A DNA stretch of 17,136 bases from Microbacteriaceae bacterium (GTDB lineage: Bacteria; Actinomycetota; Actinomycetes; Actinomycetales; Microbacteriaceae), in contig JAKONM010000221.1 of the NCBI GenBank assembly GCA_022701925.1, forward strand, positions 1 to 17,136, given 5' to 3'. The notes beneath the pieces were generated by a model. It did not search any database. It was given only the letters and a program-made list of their open reading frames with translations, and was not told where the DNA came from. Position numbers and translations under genes: made by a program. Below are positions 7,317-15,071 of the stretch, in pieces; the first letter of the stretch is position 1; each line of letters begins with the position of its first letter.

Positions 7317-8639
7317 ATGCCGCAGTTCGGGTTCAGCACGCAGCAGGTCCACGGCGGGGTGTCGCCCGCCCGCGAGTACGGCGCGCGGGTGGCGCCGCTG
7401 CACCTGTCGGCCGGCTTCGTGTTCGACGACTTCGACCAGGCCGAGGGCCGCTTCGCCGGCACGGTGGAGGGCTACAGCTACACGCGGCTCGGCAACCCGA
7501 CCACCGCCGCGGTCGAGCGCAAGGTCGCCCTGCTGGAGGGCGGCGCGGACGCGCTGCTCGTCGGCACCGGGCAGGCCGCCGTCGCCCTGACCGTCATGTC
7601 GATCCTGCAGGCCGGGGACCACATCCTGAGCGCCGACAGCATCTACGAGGGCTCGCGCAACCTCTTCGAGCACAACCTGGCGCGCTTCGGCATCACGGTC
7701 GACTTCGTGCGCGACCACAACGACCCGGCGGCGTGGGAGCGGGCGATCCGGCCGAACACGCGGCTGCTCTTCGGCGAGGGCATCCCGAACCCGAAGAACG
7801 ACCTGCTCGACGTCGAGCTGGTCGCGCGGGTCGCGCACGCGCACGGGCTTCCGCTGGTGATCGACAACACGCTGGCGACCCCGTACCAGCAGCGGCCCCT
7901 CGAGCTGGGCGCGGACGTCGTGGTGCACTCCGCCAGCAAGTTCCTGGCCGGCCACGGCACGGCGCTCGGCGGCGTGGTCGTCGACGGGGGGCGCTTCGAC
8001 TGGGGCGCCTCCGAGCGGCCGTCCGCGCCGCTCACCGAGCCCGACCCGTTCCTCGAGGGCGCGTCGTTCGTGGAGAGGTTCGGCCGCGACGCCTTCATGG
8101 CCTACGCCCGCGGCGTGTCCGCCGCCCGCCTGGGACCGGCCCCCGCGCCCTTCAACGCCTTCCTGATCGGGCAGGGCATCGAGACGCTGTCGCTGCGCGT
8201 CGAGCGGCAGTCGGGCAGCGCCCTCGCGATCGCGCGCTGGCTCGAGACCCGGGACGAGGTCGAGTCCGTCGACCACGCCGGCCTCGAGTCCAGCCCGTAC
8301 CACGCGCTCGGGCAGCGCCTCCTGCCGCGCGGGCAGGGCTCGGTCTTCGCCTTCACGATCAAGGGCGGGCAGGAGGCGGCCCGCCGCTTCTCCGACGCCC
8401 TCACGCTGTTCAGCCGCATGACGCACCTGGGCGACGTGCGCTCGCTGGTGCTGCACCCCGCCACGACGACCCACGCGCACCGCTCCGCCGAGCAGCTGGC
8501 CGCCTCCGGCATCGGGCCCGGGATGCTGCGCCTCTCGATCGGCGTGGAGGACGTGGACGACCTGATCGGCGACCTGCAGCGGTGCTTCGAGCGGCTGCCC
8601 GCGCTGCAGGAGGAGCCGGCGCTCGCGGTCGTCTCATGA
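7317..8639 (+). CDS. metY: O-acetylhomoserine sulfhydrylase, MetY type
   Basis: A 440-residue PLP enzyme of the Cys/Met metabolism family, expected to make homocysteine from O-acetyl-L-homoserine and sulfide in the cytoplasm. Visible elements: VAPLHLSAGFVFDD (25-38), the YSYTRLGNPT motif contributing Tyr/Arg to the PLP phosphate of the neighbouring subunit (53-62), GTGQAAVALT (83-92), VIDNTLATPY with the PLP-binding D183, and VVVHSASKFLAGHG with Schiff-base K208. The length (about 430) and the RGVSAARLGPAPAPFNAFLIGQGIETLSLR block fit MetY rather than the shorter cystathionine gamma-synthases (about 380). The ATG at 7317 has no clear Shine-Dalgarno; a CACCCT box lies about 7 nt upstream. Its stop overlaps the next gene by ATGA. 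Together with MesD it would form the last two steps to methionine. Confidence 0.92.
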   Translation: MPQFGFSTQQVHGGVSPAREYGARVAPLHLSAGFVFDDFDQAEGRFAGTVEGYSYTRLGNPTTAAVERKVALLEGGADALLVGTGQAAVALTVMSILQAGDHILSADSIYEGSRNLFEHNLARFGITVDFVRDHNDPAAWERAIRPNTRLLFGEGIPNPKNDLLDVELVARVAHAHGLPLVIDNTLATPYQQRPLELGADVVVHSASKFLAGHGTALGGVVVDGGRFDWGASERPSAPLTEPDPFLEGASFVERFGRDAFMAYARGVSAARLGPAPAPFNAFLIGQGIETLSLRVERQSGSALAIARWLETRDEVESVDHAGLESSPYHALGQRLLPRGQGSVFAFTIKGGQEAARRFSDALTLFSRMTHLGDVRSLVLHPATTTHAHRSAEQLAASGIGPGMLRLSIGVEDVDDLIGDLQRCFERLPALQEEPALAVVS

Positions 8640-9955
8640 GCCGCCCGCAGCACTTCGGCTGGTTCTTCAGCCGCGGCTTCGGGCCGCAGGGCTGGGCGCG
8701 CCCCTACTGGGAGTGGAACTGGACCTGGACGGAGCCGCGGCTCTACCAGCAGTCGGCCCGCGAGCTGGAGCAGGCCGGGTTCGAGCTGCTGATCATCGAG
8801 GACGCGCTGTCGCTCGGGAACCCGGAGACCCTCGACCTGCGCACCCGGAAGGCGTACGGCGGGCCGAAGCACGACCCGCTGATGCTCGTGCCGTACCTCT
8901 TCGACGTCACCGAGCACCTGGGCATCACCCCGACGGTGAACGCGGGGGCGACCCCGCCCTACCTCGCGGCCCGGCAGGCCGCGACCCTGCAGGGGCTGTC
9001 CCGCGGCCGCTTCGGCCTGAACGTCGTCACCGACACGGGCAGCGCCCGGCACTTCGGCGCCCAGCAGGTGGGCCACGACGCCGCCTACGACCGCGCCGAC
9101 GAGTGGACGCACCTGCTGCACGACCTGTGGCACAGCTGGGACGACGACGTGCTGGTGGAGGACGCCTCGAGCGGGCACTACGCGCGCGGCGACCGCCTGC
9201 GCCCCGTGCAGCACGTCGGCGAGCACTTCACGCTCAGCGGGCCGCTGAACGCGGTGCCGACCCGCTGGGGCGACCCGACGATCGTCTCGCCGGGCGGCAG
9301 CCCGCGCGGGCTCGCGTTCGCGGGCACCCACTCCGACGTGCAGCTGGCGCTGGCGCCGCTCGACGTCGAGAGCGTCAGGGAGTACCGCGCCAAGGTGCTC
9401 GCCTCGGTGGGGGAGGACCGCCGGGCGGCGGGGCCGATCCGCATCCTGTTCGTCATCAAGCCGGAGCTGGTGTCCAGCCCGCAGGAGGCCGATCGCCTGG
9501 TGGCGGCCTCCGCGAACCCGACCGACGAGCAGCTGCGCGAGGCCGCCGAGGCGTGGTCGAGCGACCTCGAGACCGACCTGACGGCGCAGGACCCGGACCG
9601 GCCGCTGGACCTCGCGATCTTCGCCGAGCACGTCTCGGCGGGCACGATCCGCGGGCTGCTCGGCAAGGCGCCCGACGCGCGCGAGGTGCCGCTGCGCGAG
9701 CTGCTGGCCCGCAAGGTGCGCAAGGGCCGCATCCTCGACCGCACGGGGCTGGTCGGCACGGCGGAGGAGTTCGCGGACCTCGTCGAGCAGTTCGGCGACG
9801 AGGCGGACAACGACGGCTTCATCCTGTCCGGCGACCTGCACCCGGTGACGCTGCACCGGATGCTGGACGAGCTGGTCCCGATCCTGCGCCGACGCGGCGT
9901 CCTGCGGCAGGGCTTCGGCGGCGGCGGCCTGCGCGACCACCTGCTCGAGTTCTAG
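8636..9955 (+). CDS. LLM-class FMNH2-dependent monooxygenase (NtaA/SnaA/DszA type)
   Basis: A 439-residue luciferase-like TIM-barrel oxygenase that would use FMNH2 from a separate flavin reductase together with O2. Family features: an aromatic-rich N terminus (FGWFFSRGFGPQGW, then PYWEWNWTW), ARELEQAGFELLIIEDAL (41-58), AARQAATLQGLSRGRFGLNVVTDTG (111-135), GHYARGDRLRPVQHVGEHFTLSGPLN (180-205) and GGSPRGLAFAGTHSD. Relatives act on nitrilotriacetate, EDTA, dibenzothiophene sulfone, dimethyl sulfone and other sulfur compounds; the substrate here is not determined. The 4-bp ATGA overlap with metY shows co-translation, arguing for a role in sulfur or methionine metabolism. No flavin reductase is in the window. 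The TAG stop is at 9953. Confidence 0.88.
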   Translation: MSRPQHFGWFFSRGFGPQGWARPYWEWNWTWTEPRLYQQSARELEQAGFELLIIEDALSLGNPETLDLRTRKAYGGPKHDPLMLVPYLFDVTEHLGITPTVNAGATPPYLAARQAATLQGLSRGRFGLNVVTDTGSARHFGAQQVGHDAAYDRADEWTHLLHDLWHSWDDDVLVEDASSGHYARGDRLRPVQHVGEHFTLSGPLNAVPTRWGDPTIVSPGGSPRGLAFAGTHSDVQLALAPLDVESVREYRAKVLASVGEDRRAAGPIRILFVIKPELVSSPQEADRLVAASANPTDEQLREAAEAWSSDLETDLTAQDPDRPLDLAIFAEHVSAGTIRGLLGKAPDAREVPLRELLARKVRKGRILDRTGLVGTAEEFADLVEQFGDEADNDGFILSGDLHPVTLHRMLDELVPILRRRGVLRQGFGGGGLRDHLLEF

Positions 9956-10034
9956 CGGTGGCATCCTCCGCCGGTCAGGGGTTCCGGCCGCGGACTGCTC
10001 GGATCTCCTGATCGGCGAAGGAGGAGGGGGAGCG

Positions 10035-10967
10035 GTGGAACGCATCACGATCGAGGACGTCGACCCGGCGCTGCGGGCGGCGACGCGGCGCATCCAGCGC
10101 CTGCCCGACCTGCCCGCGCCGCTGGTGACGGCGGCGCTGCGGCTCGCGCCCGCGCCCCGCTTCCCGGACCTCGTCATCCGCACGCTCCGCGTCGGCGCCG
10201 CCTCCGTGCGGGTCTACCGCCCCAGGCGGGCGTCGGGCCCCGCGGCGCTGCTGTGGATCCACGGCGGCGGGCTGACGATCGGCGATGCCAGGCAGGACGA
10301 GGCGCTCTGCGGCGGCACCGCCCGGCGCCTCGGGGTCGTGGTCGTCTCCGCGAACTACCGGCTCGCGCCGACGCACCCGTTCCCCGCGGCGCTCGACGAC
10401 GTGCACGCGGCGTGGGGATGGCTGCAGCAGCACGCGCGTCGGCTGGGCGTCGACCCGGCGCGCAAGGCCGTCGGCGGCGAGAGCGCCGGTGGCGGACTGG
10501 CCGCGGCCCTGGTGCAGCGCCTGCACGACGAGGGCGCCGCGCCCGTCGCCCAGTGGCTGTTCGCGCCGATGCTCGACGACCGCACGGCGGCCGACCGCTC
10601 CCTCGACGTCCGCGGCCACTTCGTCTGGGACAACCGGAGGAACCGGCACGGCTGGTCCGCCTACCTGGGGCAGGAGCCGGGGCTGCCCGGCGCGCCGACC
10701 TGGTCCGTGCCCGCGCGGCGCACCGACCTGACCGGGCTGCCGCCCGCCTTCATCACCTGGGGCGACGTCGAGCTGTTCGCTGAGGAGGACGCGGCCTACG
10801 CCGACGCGCTGCGGCGGGCGGGCGTGCCCGTCGCGGTCGACGTCGTCCGCGGCGCCCCGCACGGCTTCGAGAACTGGGCGAGGTCCACCCCGCCCGCCCG
10901 CGCCCTGACCGACCGGGCGCAGCGCTGGCTGGCGGAGCACCTGGACGTGCCGCTCGCGGAGGGCTGA
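10035..10967 (+). CDS. Alpha/beta hydrolase, HSL (hormone-sensitive lipase) family esterase
   Basis: A 310-residue cytoplasmic esterase/lipase of the alpha/beta-hydrolase-3 family. It has the oxyanion motif HGGG (76-79), a GANYRLAP-like strand (SANYRLAPTHPFPAALDD), the nucleophile elbow GGESAGGG with S150, and H276 in GAPHGFEN. The acid residue lies in TWGDVELFAEED: E246 aligns with the usual position, D244 being the alternative. The substrate is unknown; small acyl esters are typical. GTG at 10035 has a very strong site (GGAGGAGGGGGAG). It lies 79 bp after the monooxygenase gene, so it may belong to the metY operon or be independent. Confidence 0.9.
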   Translation: MERITIEDVDPALRAATRRIQRLPDLPAPLVTAALRLAPAPRFPDLVIRTLRVGAASVRVYRPRRASGPAALLWIHGGGLTIGDARQDEALCGGTARRLGVVVVSANYRLAPTHPFPAALDDVHAAWGWLQQHARRLGVDPARKAVGGESAGGGLAAALVQRLHDEGAAPVAQWLFAPMLDDRTAADRSLDVRGHFVWDNRRNRHGWSAYLGQEPGLPGAPTWSVPARRTDLTGLPPAFITWGDVELFAEEDAAYADALRRAGVPVAVDVVRGAPHGFENWARSTPPARALTDRAQRWLAEHLDVPLAEG

Positions 10968-10975
10968 ACCGCGCG

Positions 10976-10991
10976 GGCGCGGCCCCGCGCC
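10976..10991 (+). terminator. GC hairpin after the hydrolase gene
   Basis: GGCGCGG (10976-10982) and CCGCGCC (10985-10991) can pair, effectively as a 6-bp stem with a 4-nt loop, 9 nt past the hydrolase stop and just before the sufS -10 box. A plausible weak terminator at a transcription-unit border. Confidence 0.35.
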
Positions 10992-10995
10992 TCCG

Positions 10996-11001
10996 TACCC
11001 T
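10996..11001 (+). promoter_or_regulatory. Likely -10 box of the sufS transcript
   Basis: TACCCT fits TANNNT and ends 6 nt before an ATG at 11008. That is the same spacing as in the LysR and 16366 promoters. It predicts a transcript beginning at or next to that ATG rather than at the sufS GTG. Confidence 0.4.
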
Positions 11002-11007
11002 TGTCCG

Positions 11008-11031
11008 ATGCCCACGAGGAGGACCCGGTGA
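11008..11031 (+). CDS. Possible leaderless 7-residue upstream ORF of sufS
   Basis: ATG at 11008 opens a frame reading MPTRRTR and ending in TGA at 11029-11031. The TGA overlaps the sufS GTG (GTGA). The peptide contains the sufS ribosome site (GAGGAGGA, 11016-11023) and starts 7 nt after a TANNNT box, so it could be translated leaderless and couple to sufS. It has no Cys codons, unlike the cysteine-attenuator uORFs known in mycobacteria. It is short enough to be chance. Confidence 0.35.
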   Translation: MPTRRTR

Positions 11032-12317
11032 CCCTGACGGCTCCCGCAGCCCCGGCGCTCAGCACGGACGAGGTGCTGGCGCTGCGCCGCGACTTCCCGC
11101 TGCTGCAGCGCGAGGGCCTGGTCTACCTGGACTCCACGGCGACCAGCCAGCGCCCGCGGCAGGTGCTCGACGCCGAGGTCGCCTACGTCGAGCACGAGCA
11201 CGCCGCCGTGCACCGGGGCGCGCACACCCTCGCCGCGGAGGCCACCGAGCGGTTCGAGGAGGCGCGCGGCACGGTCGCGGCCTTCATCGGTGCGGACGAC
11301 GACGAGGTGGTCTGGACCTCCGGCGCCACCGCCGCCCTCAACCTGGTCGCGGGCGCGATCGGCAACGCCTCCGCCGGCCGCGGGGGCGCGGAGGCCGACC
11401 GGTTCCGGCTGCGGGAGGGCGACGAGGTCGTCGTCACCGAGCTGGAGCACCACGCGGACCTCGTGCCGTGGCAGGAGCTGGCGCTGCGAACCGGCGCGAC
11501 GCTCCGCTGGATCCCCGTGGACGACGACGGCGCGCTCCGCATGGACGAGGCGGCGCGCATCGTCGGCCCGCGCACGCGGGTGCTGGCCTTCAGCCACGTC
11601 TCCAACGTGCTGGGCGCCGTCAACCCGGTCGCCGACCTGGTCGCGCTGGCACGGGAGCACGGCGCGCTCACGGTGCTCGACGCGTGCCAGTCCGTGCCGC
11701 ACCTGCCGTTCGACGTGCGCACGCTGGGCGTCGACCTGGTCGCCTTCTCCGGCCACAAGATGCTGGGGCCCACCGGCATCGGGGCGCTGTGGGGCCGTCG
11801 CGAGGTGCTGAACGCCCTGCCGCCGTTCCTCACCGGCGGCTCGATGATCACGACGGTGACGATGGAGCGCAGCGAGTACCTGCCGGCGCCGCAGCGCTTC
11901 GAGGCGGGCACGCAGCCCACCTCGCAGGCGATCGGCCTGGCGGAGGCGGTGCGCTACCTGCAGGGCGTCGGCATGGAGCGGGTCGCGGCGCACGAGGCCG
12001 CCATCGGCGACCGGCTGGCGGAGGGCCTCGACGCGATCGACGGCGTCCGCCTGCTCGGCCCGCGACCCGGTGCGCCGCGCGTGGGGCTCGCGAGCTTCGT
12101 GGTCGACGGGGTGCACGCGCACGACGTGGGCCAGGTGCTCGACGAGGCCGGTGTCGCCGTACGCGTCGGCCACCACTGCGCGCAGCCCCTGCACCGCCGG
12201 CTCGGCGTCACCGCCTCGACCCGCGCGAGCGGCTACGTCTACACGACCGAGGACGAGGTCGACCGCTTCCTCGAGGCGACCGTCCAGGCCGTGCGCTTCT
12301 TCGGGGTGCGCTCGTGA
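11028..12317 (+). CDS. sufS: SufS-type cysteine desulfurase
   Basis: A 429-residue class V aminotransferase-fold PLP enzyme that takes sulfur from L-cysteine (giving alanine and a persulfide) for Fe-S cluster assembly. Landmarks: LVYLDSTATSQRP (31-43), VVWTSGATAALNLVA (94-108), ELEHHADLVPWQ (138-149, with Asp where Asn is usual), VLDACQSVPH with PLP-pyridine D218, FSGHKMLGPTGIG with Schiff-base K244, FEAGTQPTSQAIGL, and the active-site C384 in VGHHCAQPLHRR. About 15 extra residues (111-128) precede the GDEVVVTELEHH block. GTG at 11028 is chosen for the GAGGAGGA site 4 nt upstream; the in-frame TTG at 11001 lies inside the promoter. Its stop overlaps sufU. Confidence 0.93.
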   Translation: MTLTAPAAPALSTDEVLALRRDFPLLQREGLVYLDSTATSQRPRQVLDAEVAYVEHEHAAVHRGAHTLAAEATERFEEARGTVAAFIGADDDEVVWTSGATAALNLVAGAIGNASAGRGGAEADRFRLREGDEVVVTELEHHADLVPWQELALRTGATLRWIPVDDDGALRMDEAARIVGPRTRVLAFSHVSNVLGAVNPVADLVALAREHGALTVLDACQSVPHLPFDVRTLGVDLVAFSGHKMLGPTGIGALWGRREVLNALPPFLTGGSMITTVTMERSEYLPAPQRFEAGTQPTSQAIGLAEAVRYLQGVGMERVAAHEAAIGDRLAEGLDAIDGVRLLGPRPGAPRVGLASFVVDGVHAHDVGQVLDEAGVAVRVGHHCAQPLHRRLGVTASTRASGYVYTTEDEVDRFLEATVQAVRFFGVRS

Positions 12318-12751
12318 GCGGCACGGGCTCGCTGTACCAGGAGCTGATCCTCGACCTGTCGAGGCACCCGCGCGCCAAGGGCCTGCACGACGGGGCGGAC
12401 GCCTCCAGCCACCAGGTCAACCCGACCTGCGGCGACGAGGTCACCGTGCAGCTGCACCTGGACGGCGACGTGGTGCGCGCGGTGCGCTGGGACGGCGAGG
12501 GCTGCGCGATCTCGCAGGCCTCCGCGTCGATCCTCGCCGAGCTGGCGCCCGGCCTGACCCTGGACGACCTGGGGTCGCGCATCGCGCTGTTCCGCACCGC
12601 CATGCGGTCCAAGGGCCGCATCGAGCCGGACGAGGAGCTGCTGGGCGACGCCGTCGCGCTGGGCGGCGTCTCGAAGTACACGGCCCGCGTGAAGTGCGCG
12701 ATGCTGCCGTGGGTCGCCGCCGAGGACGCACTGGCCCACCGCGCCGCCTGA
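12314..12751 (+). CDS. sufU: SufU-type zinc sulfurtransferase / Fe-S assembly protein
   Basis: A 145-residue IscU-fold protein of the SufU group, which accepts the persulfide from SufS and passes it to the SufBCD scaffold. The three cysteines are present: C39 in NPTCGDEV, C64 in GEGCAISQASASI and C128 in RVKCAMLPW. With D41 they form the SufU zinc site. LYQELILDLSRHPRAKG (7-23) is the usual N terminus. GTG at 12314 overlaps the sufS stop (GTGA), so it is coupled to sufS. No sufB, sufC or sufD is in the window, so those partners must lie elsewhere. Confidence 0.93.
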   Translation: MSGTGSLYQELILDLSRHPRAKGLHDGADASSHQVNPTCGDEVTVQLHLDGDVVRAVRWDGEGCAISQASASILAELAPGLTLDDLGSRIALFRTAMRSKGRIEPDEELLGDAVALGGVSKYTARVKCAMLPWVAAEDALAHRAA

Positions 12752-13018
12752 CCCCGGCCCGGCACCCCGCGCCGACGGGGCTCCCTGCTGCTCCCGCGCC
12801 GCTGCGCTCCGTCCGATCAGCAGCGGAAGGCTCCGCGAGGCCGCGGGCGGTGCCGGCGGCCGCCCTGGAACTCCCGGGCAGCGTTGCCGCGGAAGACCGT
12901 CGGCGAGCGGCGGCAGCGGTCGTGGTTGTCGGATCGACACAACGTTCCGCGGGATCGACCGCCGGGACTCCACCATCGAGCCCTCCGAGGGAGGCGCCCG
13001 CGGGGGAGCGGAGCGGCC
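12752..13018. other. Intergenic region sufU to acyltransferase gene
   Basis: I see no gene in these 267 bases. They hold weak inverted repeats: CCCCG/CGGGG (12765-12780) and CCGCTGC/GCAGCGG (12799-12826), which may terminate sufSU, and GTTGT-N9-ACAAC (12925-12943) in a locally less GC-rich patch that could be an operator for the downstream gene. None is strong. Confidence 0.4.
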
Positions 13019-14275
13019 ATGACCACGACCCTGGACGAGCGGCGGCGACTGCTCGCGACCCGCGACCTGCCCGTCGACCTGGTGCGGGTGTGCTGCGTGC
13101 TGGCGGTGGTCGTGCTGCACTCGCTGATGCTCGGCCTGGTCGTGGAGCCGGACGGCGCGGTCGGCTGGCGCAACGTGCTGCAGGGCCGGCCCTGGTTCCC
13201 GGTCGCCAGCTGGTTCGGCCAGCTGATGCCGCTGTTCTTCGTGCTGGGCGGGTTCGCCTCCTGGCAGGGCTGGGCGTCCGTGGAGCGCCGCGGCGGCGGC
13301 GCGCGCGACTTCCTCCGCCCCCGCCTGCTGCGCCTGGGCACGCCCGCGCTGGTCTGGTTCGCGGCCGTGGGCGGGCTGGTCTGGCTGGCCGTCGCGCTCG
13401 GGCTGCCGCTGCCGATGGCGCGGCTGCTGGCGCACGGGCTCGGGATGCCGCTCTGGTTCCTCGCCGCCTACCTGATCTGCCAGGCGGCGGTGCCGTTCAT
13501 GATCCGCGTGCACCGCGACCACCCGGCGGCCGGCGTGCTCGTGCCGCTGGCCGGCTGCATCGCGGTCGACGCGGTGCGGTACGCGACGGGCGTCACGACC
13601 GTCGGCCTGCTGAACCTGCTCCTCGTCTGGCCGCTCGTGCAGCAGCTGGGCTTCTTCTACGCCGACGGCTCCCTGCAGCGGCTGCCCCGGTGGGCGCTGG
13701 TGCTGCTGGCCGCGGTCGCGTTCACCGGCGTCGGGCTGCTCGGGAGCTCCGGGTCCTACTCGCCGGACATGCTGACGAACCTGAACCCGCCGACCGTCCC
13801 GCTGGTGCTGGTCGGCCTCGGGCAGGCGGCGGTGTTCGTGCTGGTGCGGCCGGCGCTCGCCCGGCTGATGGCCACCCGTCCGGCACAGGCCGTCGTCGGC
13901 CTCGCCGGCAGCCGCCTGATGACGATCTACCTGTGGCACCTGCTGGTGGTGATCGCCGTCGCGGCGACCGCGCTGGTCGCGCCGACGGTCGTGCCCGCTC
14001 CCGGCACCGCCGCCTGGTGGTGGAGCAGGGTCCCGGCCGACCTGCTCGTCCTCGGGGTGCTGCTGCTGATCTCCCTCGCGGTCGCCCGCTTCGAGCGCGG
14101 ACCGCGAACGGCCGGTCCACCGCCGTCCGCGCGACGCCTGGCGGTCGCACTGGCGCTGGCGGTCGTCCCGCCCTTCTGGGCGATGCAGATCGGCCTCGAC
14201 CCGGCCGGCTTCGTCTGGGGCACCGTGATGCTCGCGGCCGCCGTGCTGGTCGCGCGCGGCAGGCCAGCGGTCTGA
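13019..14275 (+). CDS. Acyltransferase-3-like integral membrane protein
   Basis: A 418-residue polytopic membrane protein with about ten hydrophobic segments. The layout matches the acyltransferase-3 (OafA/YrhL) superfamily, which O-acylates cell-surface sugars or lipids. An early LPVDLVRVCCVLAVVVLHSL segment (17-36) carries the Arg and His typical of the first helix (R-x(10)-H), followed by PLFFVLGGFASWQGW and FLRPRLLRLGTPALVW, a usual pattern. MTIYLWHLLVV near residues 301-311 matches the late Y-L-W-H motif. The ATG at 13019 follows GGGGGAG. The acceptor is unknown. It is convergent with the next gene and shares a terminator with it. Confidence 0.8.
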   Translation: MTTTLDERRRLLATRDLPVDLVRVCCVLAVVVLHSLMLGLVVEPDGAVGWRNVLQGRPWFPVASWFGQLMPLFFVLGGFASWQGWASVERRGGGARDFLRPRLLRLGTPALVWFAAVGGLVWLAVALGLPLPMARLLAHGLGMPLWFLAAYLICQAAVPFMIRVHRDHPAAGVLVPLAGCIAVDAVRYATGVTTVGLLNLLLVWPLVQQLGFFYADGSLQRLPRWALVLLAAVAFTGVGLLGSSGSYSPDMLTNLNPPTVPLVLVGLGQAAVFVLVRPALARLMATRPAQAVVGLAGSRLMTIYLWHLLVVIAVAATALVAPTVVPAPGTAAWWWSRVPADLLVLGVLLLISLAVARFERGPRTAGPPPSARRLAVALALAVVPPFWAMQIGLDPAGFVWGTVMLAAAVLVARGRPAV

Positions 14276-14319
14276 GGCGCGGCGTCGCGACCCTCCGAGG
14301 AGGACATCGACGCCGCGCC
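14276..14319. terminator. Bidirectional terminator hairpin, 12-bp stem with nested stem
   Basis: GGCGCGGCGTCG (14276-14287) pairs perfectly with CGACGCCGCGCC (14308-14319). The 20-nt loop contains a second inverted repeat, CCTCC-GA-GGAGG (14292-14303). It starts directly after the acyltransferase stop and ends 8 nt before the stop of the convergent gene, so it probably serves both. Confidence 0.75.
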
Positions 14320-14327
14320 GGAGGGGC

Positions 14328-14894
14328 TCAGCGGCCGACGACGCTCTTCGCCCGCTGGCCGAAGGCCTGCAGGTAGCCGGCGGCAGGGCGCTGCTGCTCG
14401 CCCTGCTGCGCGCCGAGGACGATGAGCACGCCGGTCGACAGCGGGATCAGCCACTGGGTCACCTTCTCGACCCGCTGCGCGGTGGCGAGCTCCTTCGAGC
14501 TGTCGTCGCCGGGCTCGGTGACGCCCGCGGCGCCCTCGTCGGCGTGCTTGGCGATCGCGGCTCCGGCCAGCCCGCCGATGACGCTCGCGGCACCGGCGAC
14601 GCCGGTGATGACCAGCTTCACGGCCGTGTTCGCGCCGACGCCCGGCTGCTTCTCGATGCGGCCGCGGTTGGCGATCATCAGCCCGATGCCGCCCACGCCG
14701 TGCACGGCGATCGCGGCCAGCTGCACCGGGGTCCACTTCGCCCAGCCGGCGCTCGACACCCGGAGGCGCTCGGCCGGGTCCTTCGCGACGGCCGCGCCGC
14801 CGTTCAGGCCGATCGCCCCCATCAGGCTGCCGCCGAACCAGGCGGCCATGCCGACGTCGTGAAGGCTGCGGATGAACGTGTTGCGCTCTGACAT
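14328..14894 (-). CDS. Conserved-looking small membrane protein of unknown function
   Basis: A 188-residue protein with about four hydrophobic segments: near 14-36 (VGMAAWFGGSLMGAIGLNGG), 57-75 (VQLAAIAVHGVGGIGLMIAN), 88-115 (Gly/Ala-rich) and 146-163 (WLIPLSTGVLIVLGAQQG). A charged loop with many Glu/Asp lies at 117-135 and a basic tail ends in RAKSVVGR. I do not recognise a named family. The ATG at 14894 has GAGGGGAT about 10 nt upstream. It is divergent from the terC transcription unit and convergent with the acyltransferase gene. Codon use is like its neighbours, so it is a real native gene. Confidence 0.75.
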   Translation of the reverse strand: MSERNTFIRSLHDVGMAAWFGGSLMGAIGLNGGAAVAKDPAERLRVSSAGWAKWTPVQLAAIAVHGVGGIGLMIANRGRIEKQPGVGANTAVKLVITGVAGAASVIGGLAGAAIAKHADEGAAGVTEPGDDSSKELATAQRVEKVTQWLIPLSTGVLIVLGAQQGEQQRPAAGYLQAFGQRAKSVVGR

Positions 14895-15058
14895 GAAGAA
14901 TCGATCCCCTCGATCTTTGAGAAGACCCCAGACTGTGCGCAGCGACTGGGCTGGACCCCGGCGTCACGTGGGTGCGCGATCCGCATCCCCTGCATGCCGG
15001 GTGCCCATCGCCTGCCGATCCGCCGGGCGGGCGCGGGCGCGTCGCGCGGGCGTGCCAG
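14895..15058. other. Divergent spacer between the membrane-protein gene and the terC leader
   Basis: About 164 bases with no convincing gene. The first 40 or so bases (14895-14935) are distinctly less GC-rich than the surroundings and probably hold the promoter of the minus-strand gene. A near repeat of ATCGATC/TCGATC lies at 14900-14916. The rest is GC-rich without a clear signal. Confidence 0.35.
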
Positions 15059-15064
15059 TAGGGT
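15059..15064 (+). promoter_or_regulatory. Likely -10 box of the terC riboswitch transcript
   Basis: TAGGGT fits TANNNT and predicts a start near 15071, exactly one base before the riboswitch P1 helix begins. No -35 is evident. Confidence 0.5.
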
Positions 15065-15071
15065 GCGGTGC

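Noticed and set aside
5168..7462. MesX frame extends upstream as one 764-codon open frame through the LysR and metY antisense
   Set aside because: The added part is antisense translation without family features; DUF1852 homologues start at the ATG at 6172.
9975..12194. 739-codon minus-strand open frame opposite the hydrolase and sufS
   Set aside because: Shadow frame produced by high GC; the plus strand has clear catalytic motifs across the same span.
12070..14376. 768-codon plus-strand frame spanning sufS, sufU and the acyltransferase gene
   Set aside because: Low-complexity Arg/Pro/Ala shadow of three well-supported genes in another frame.
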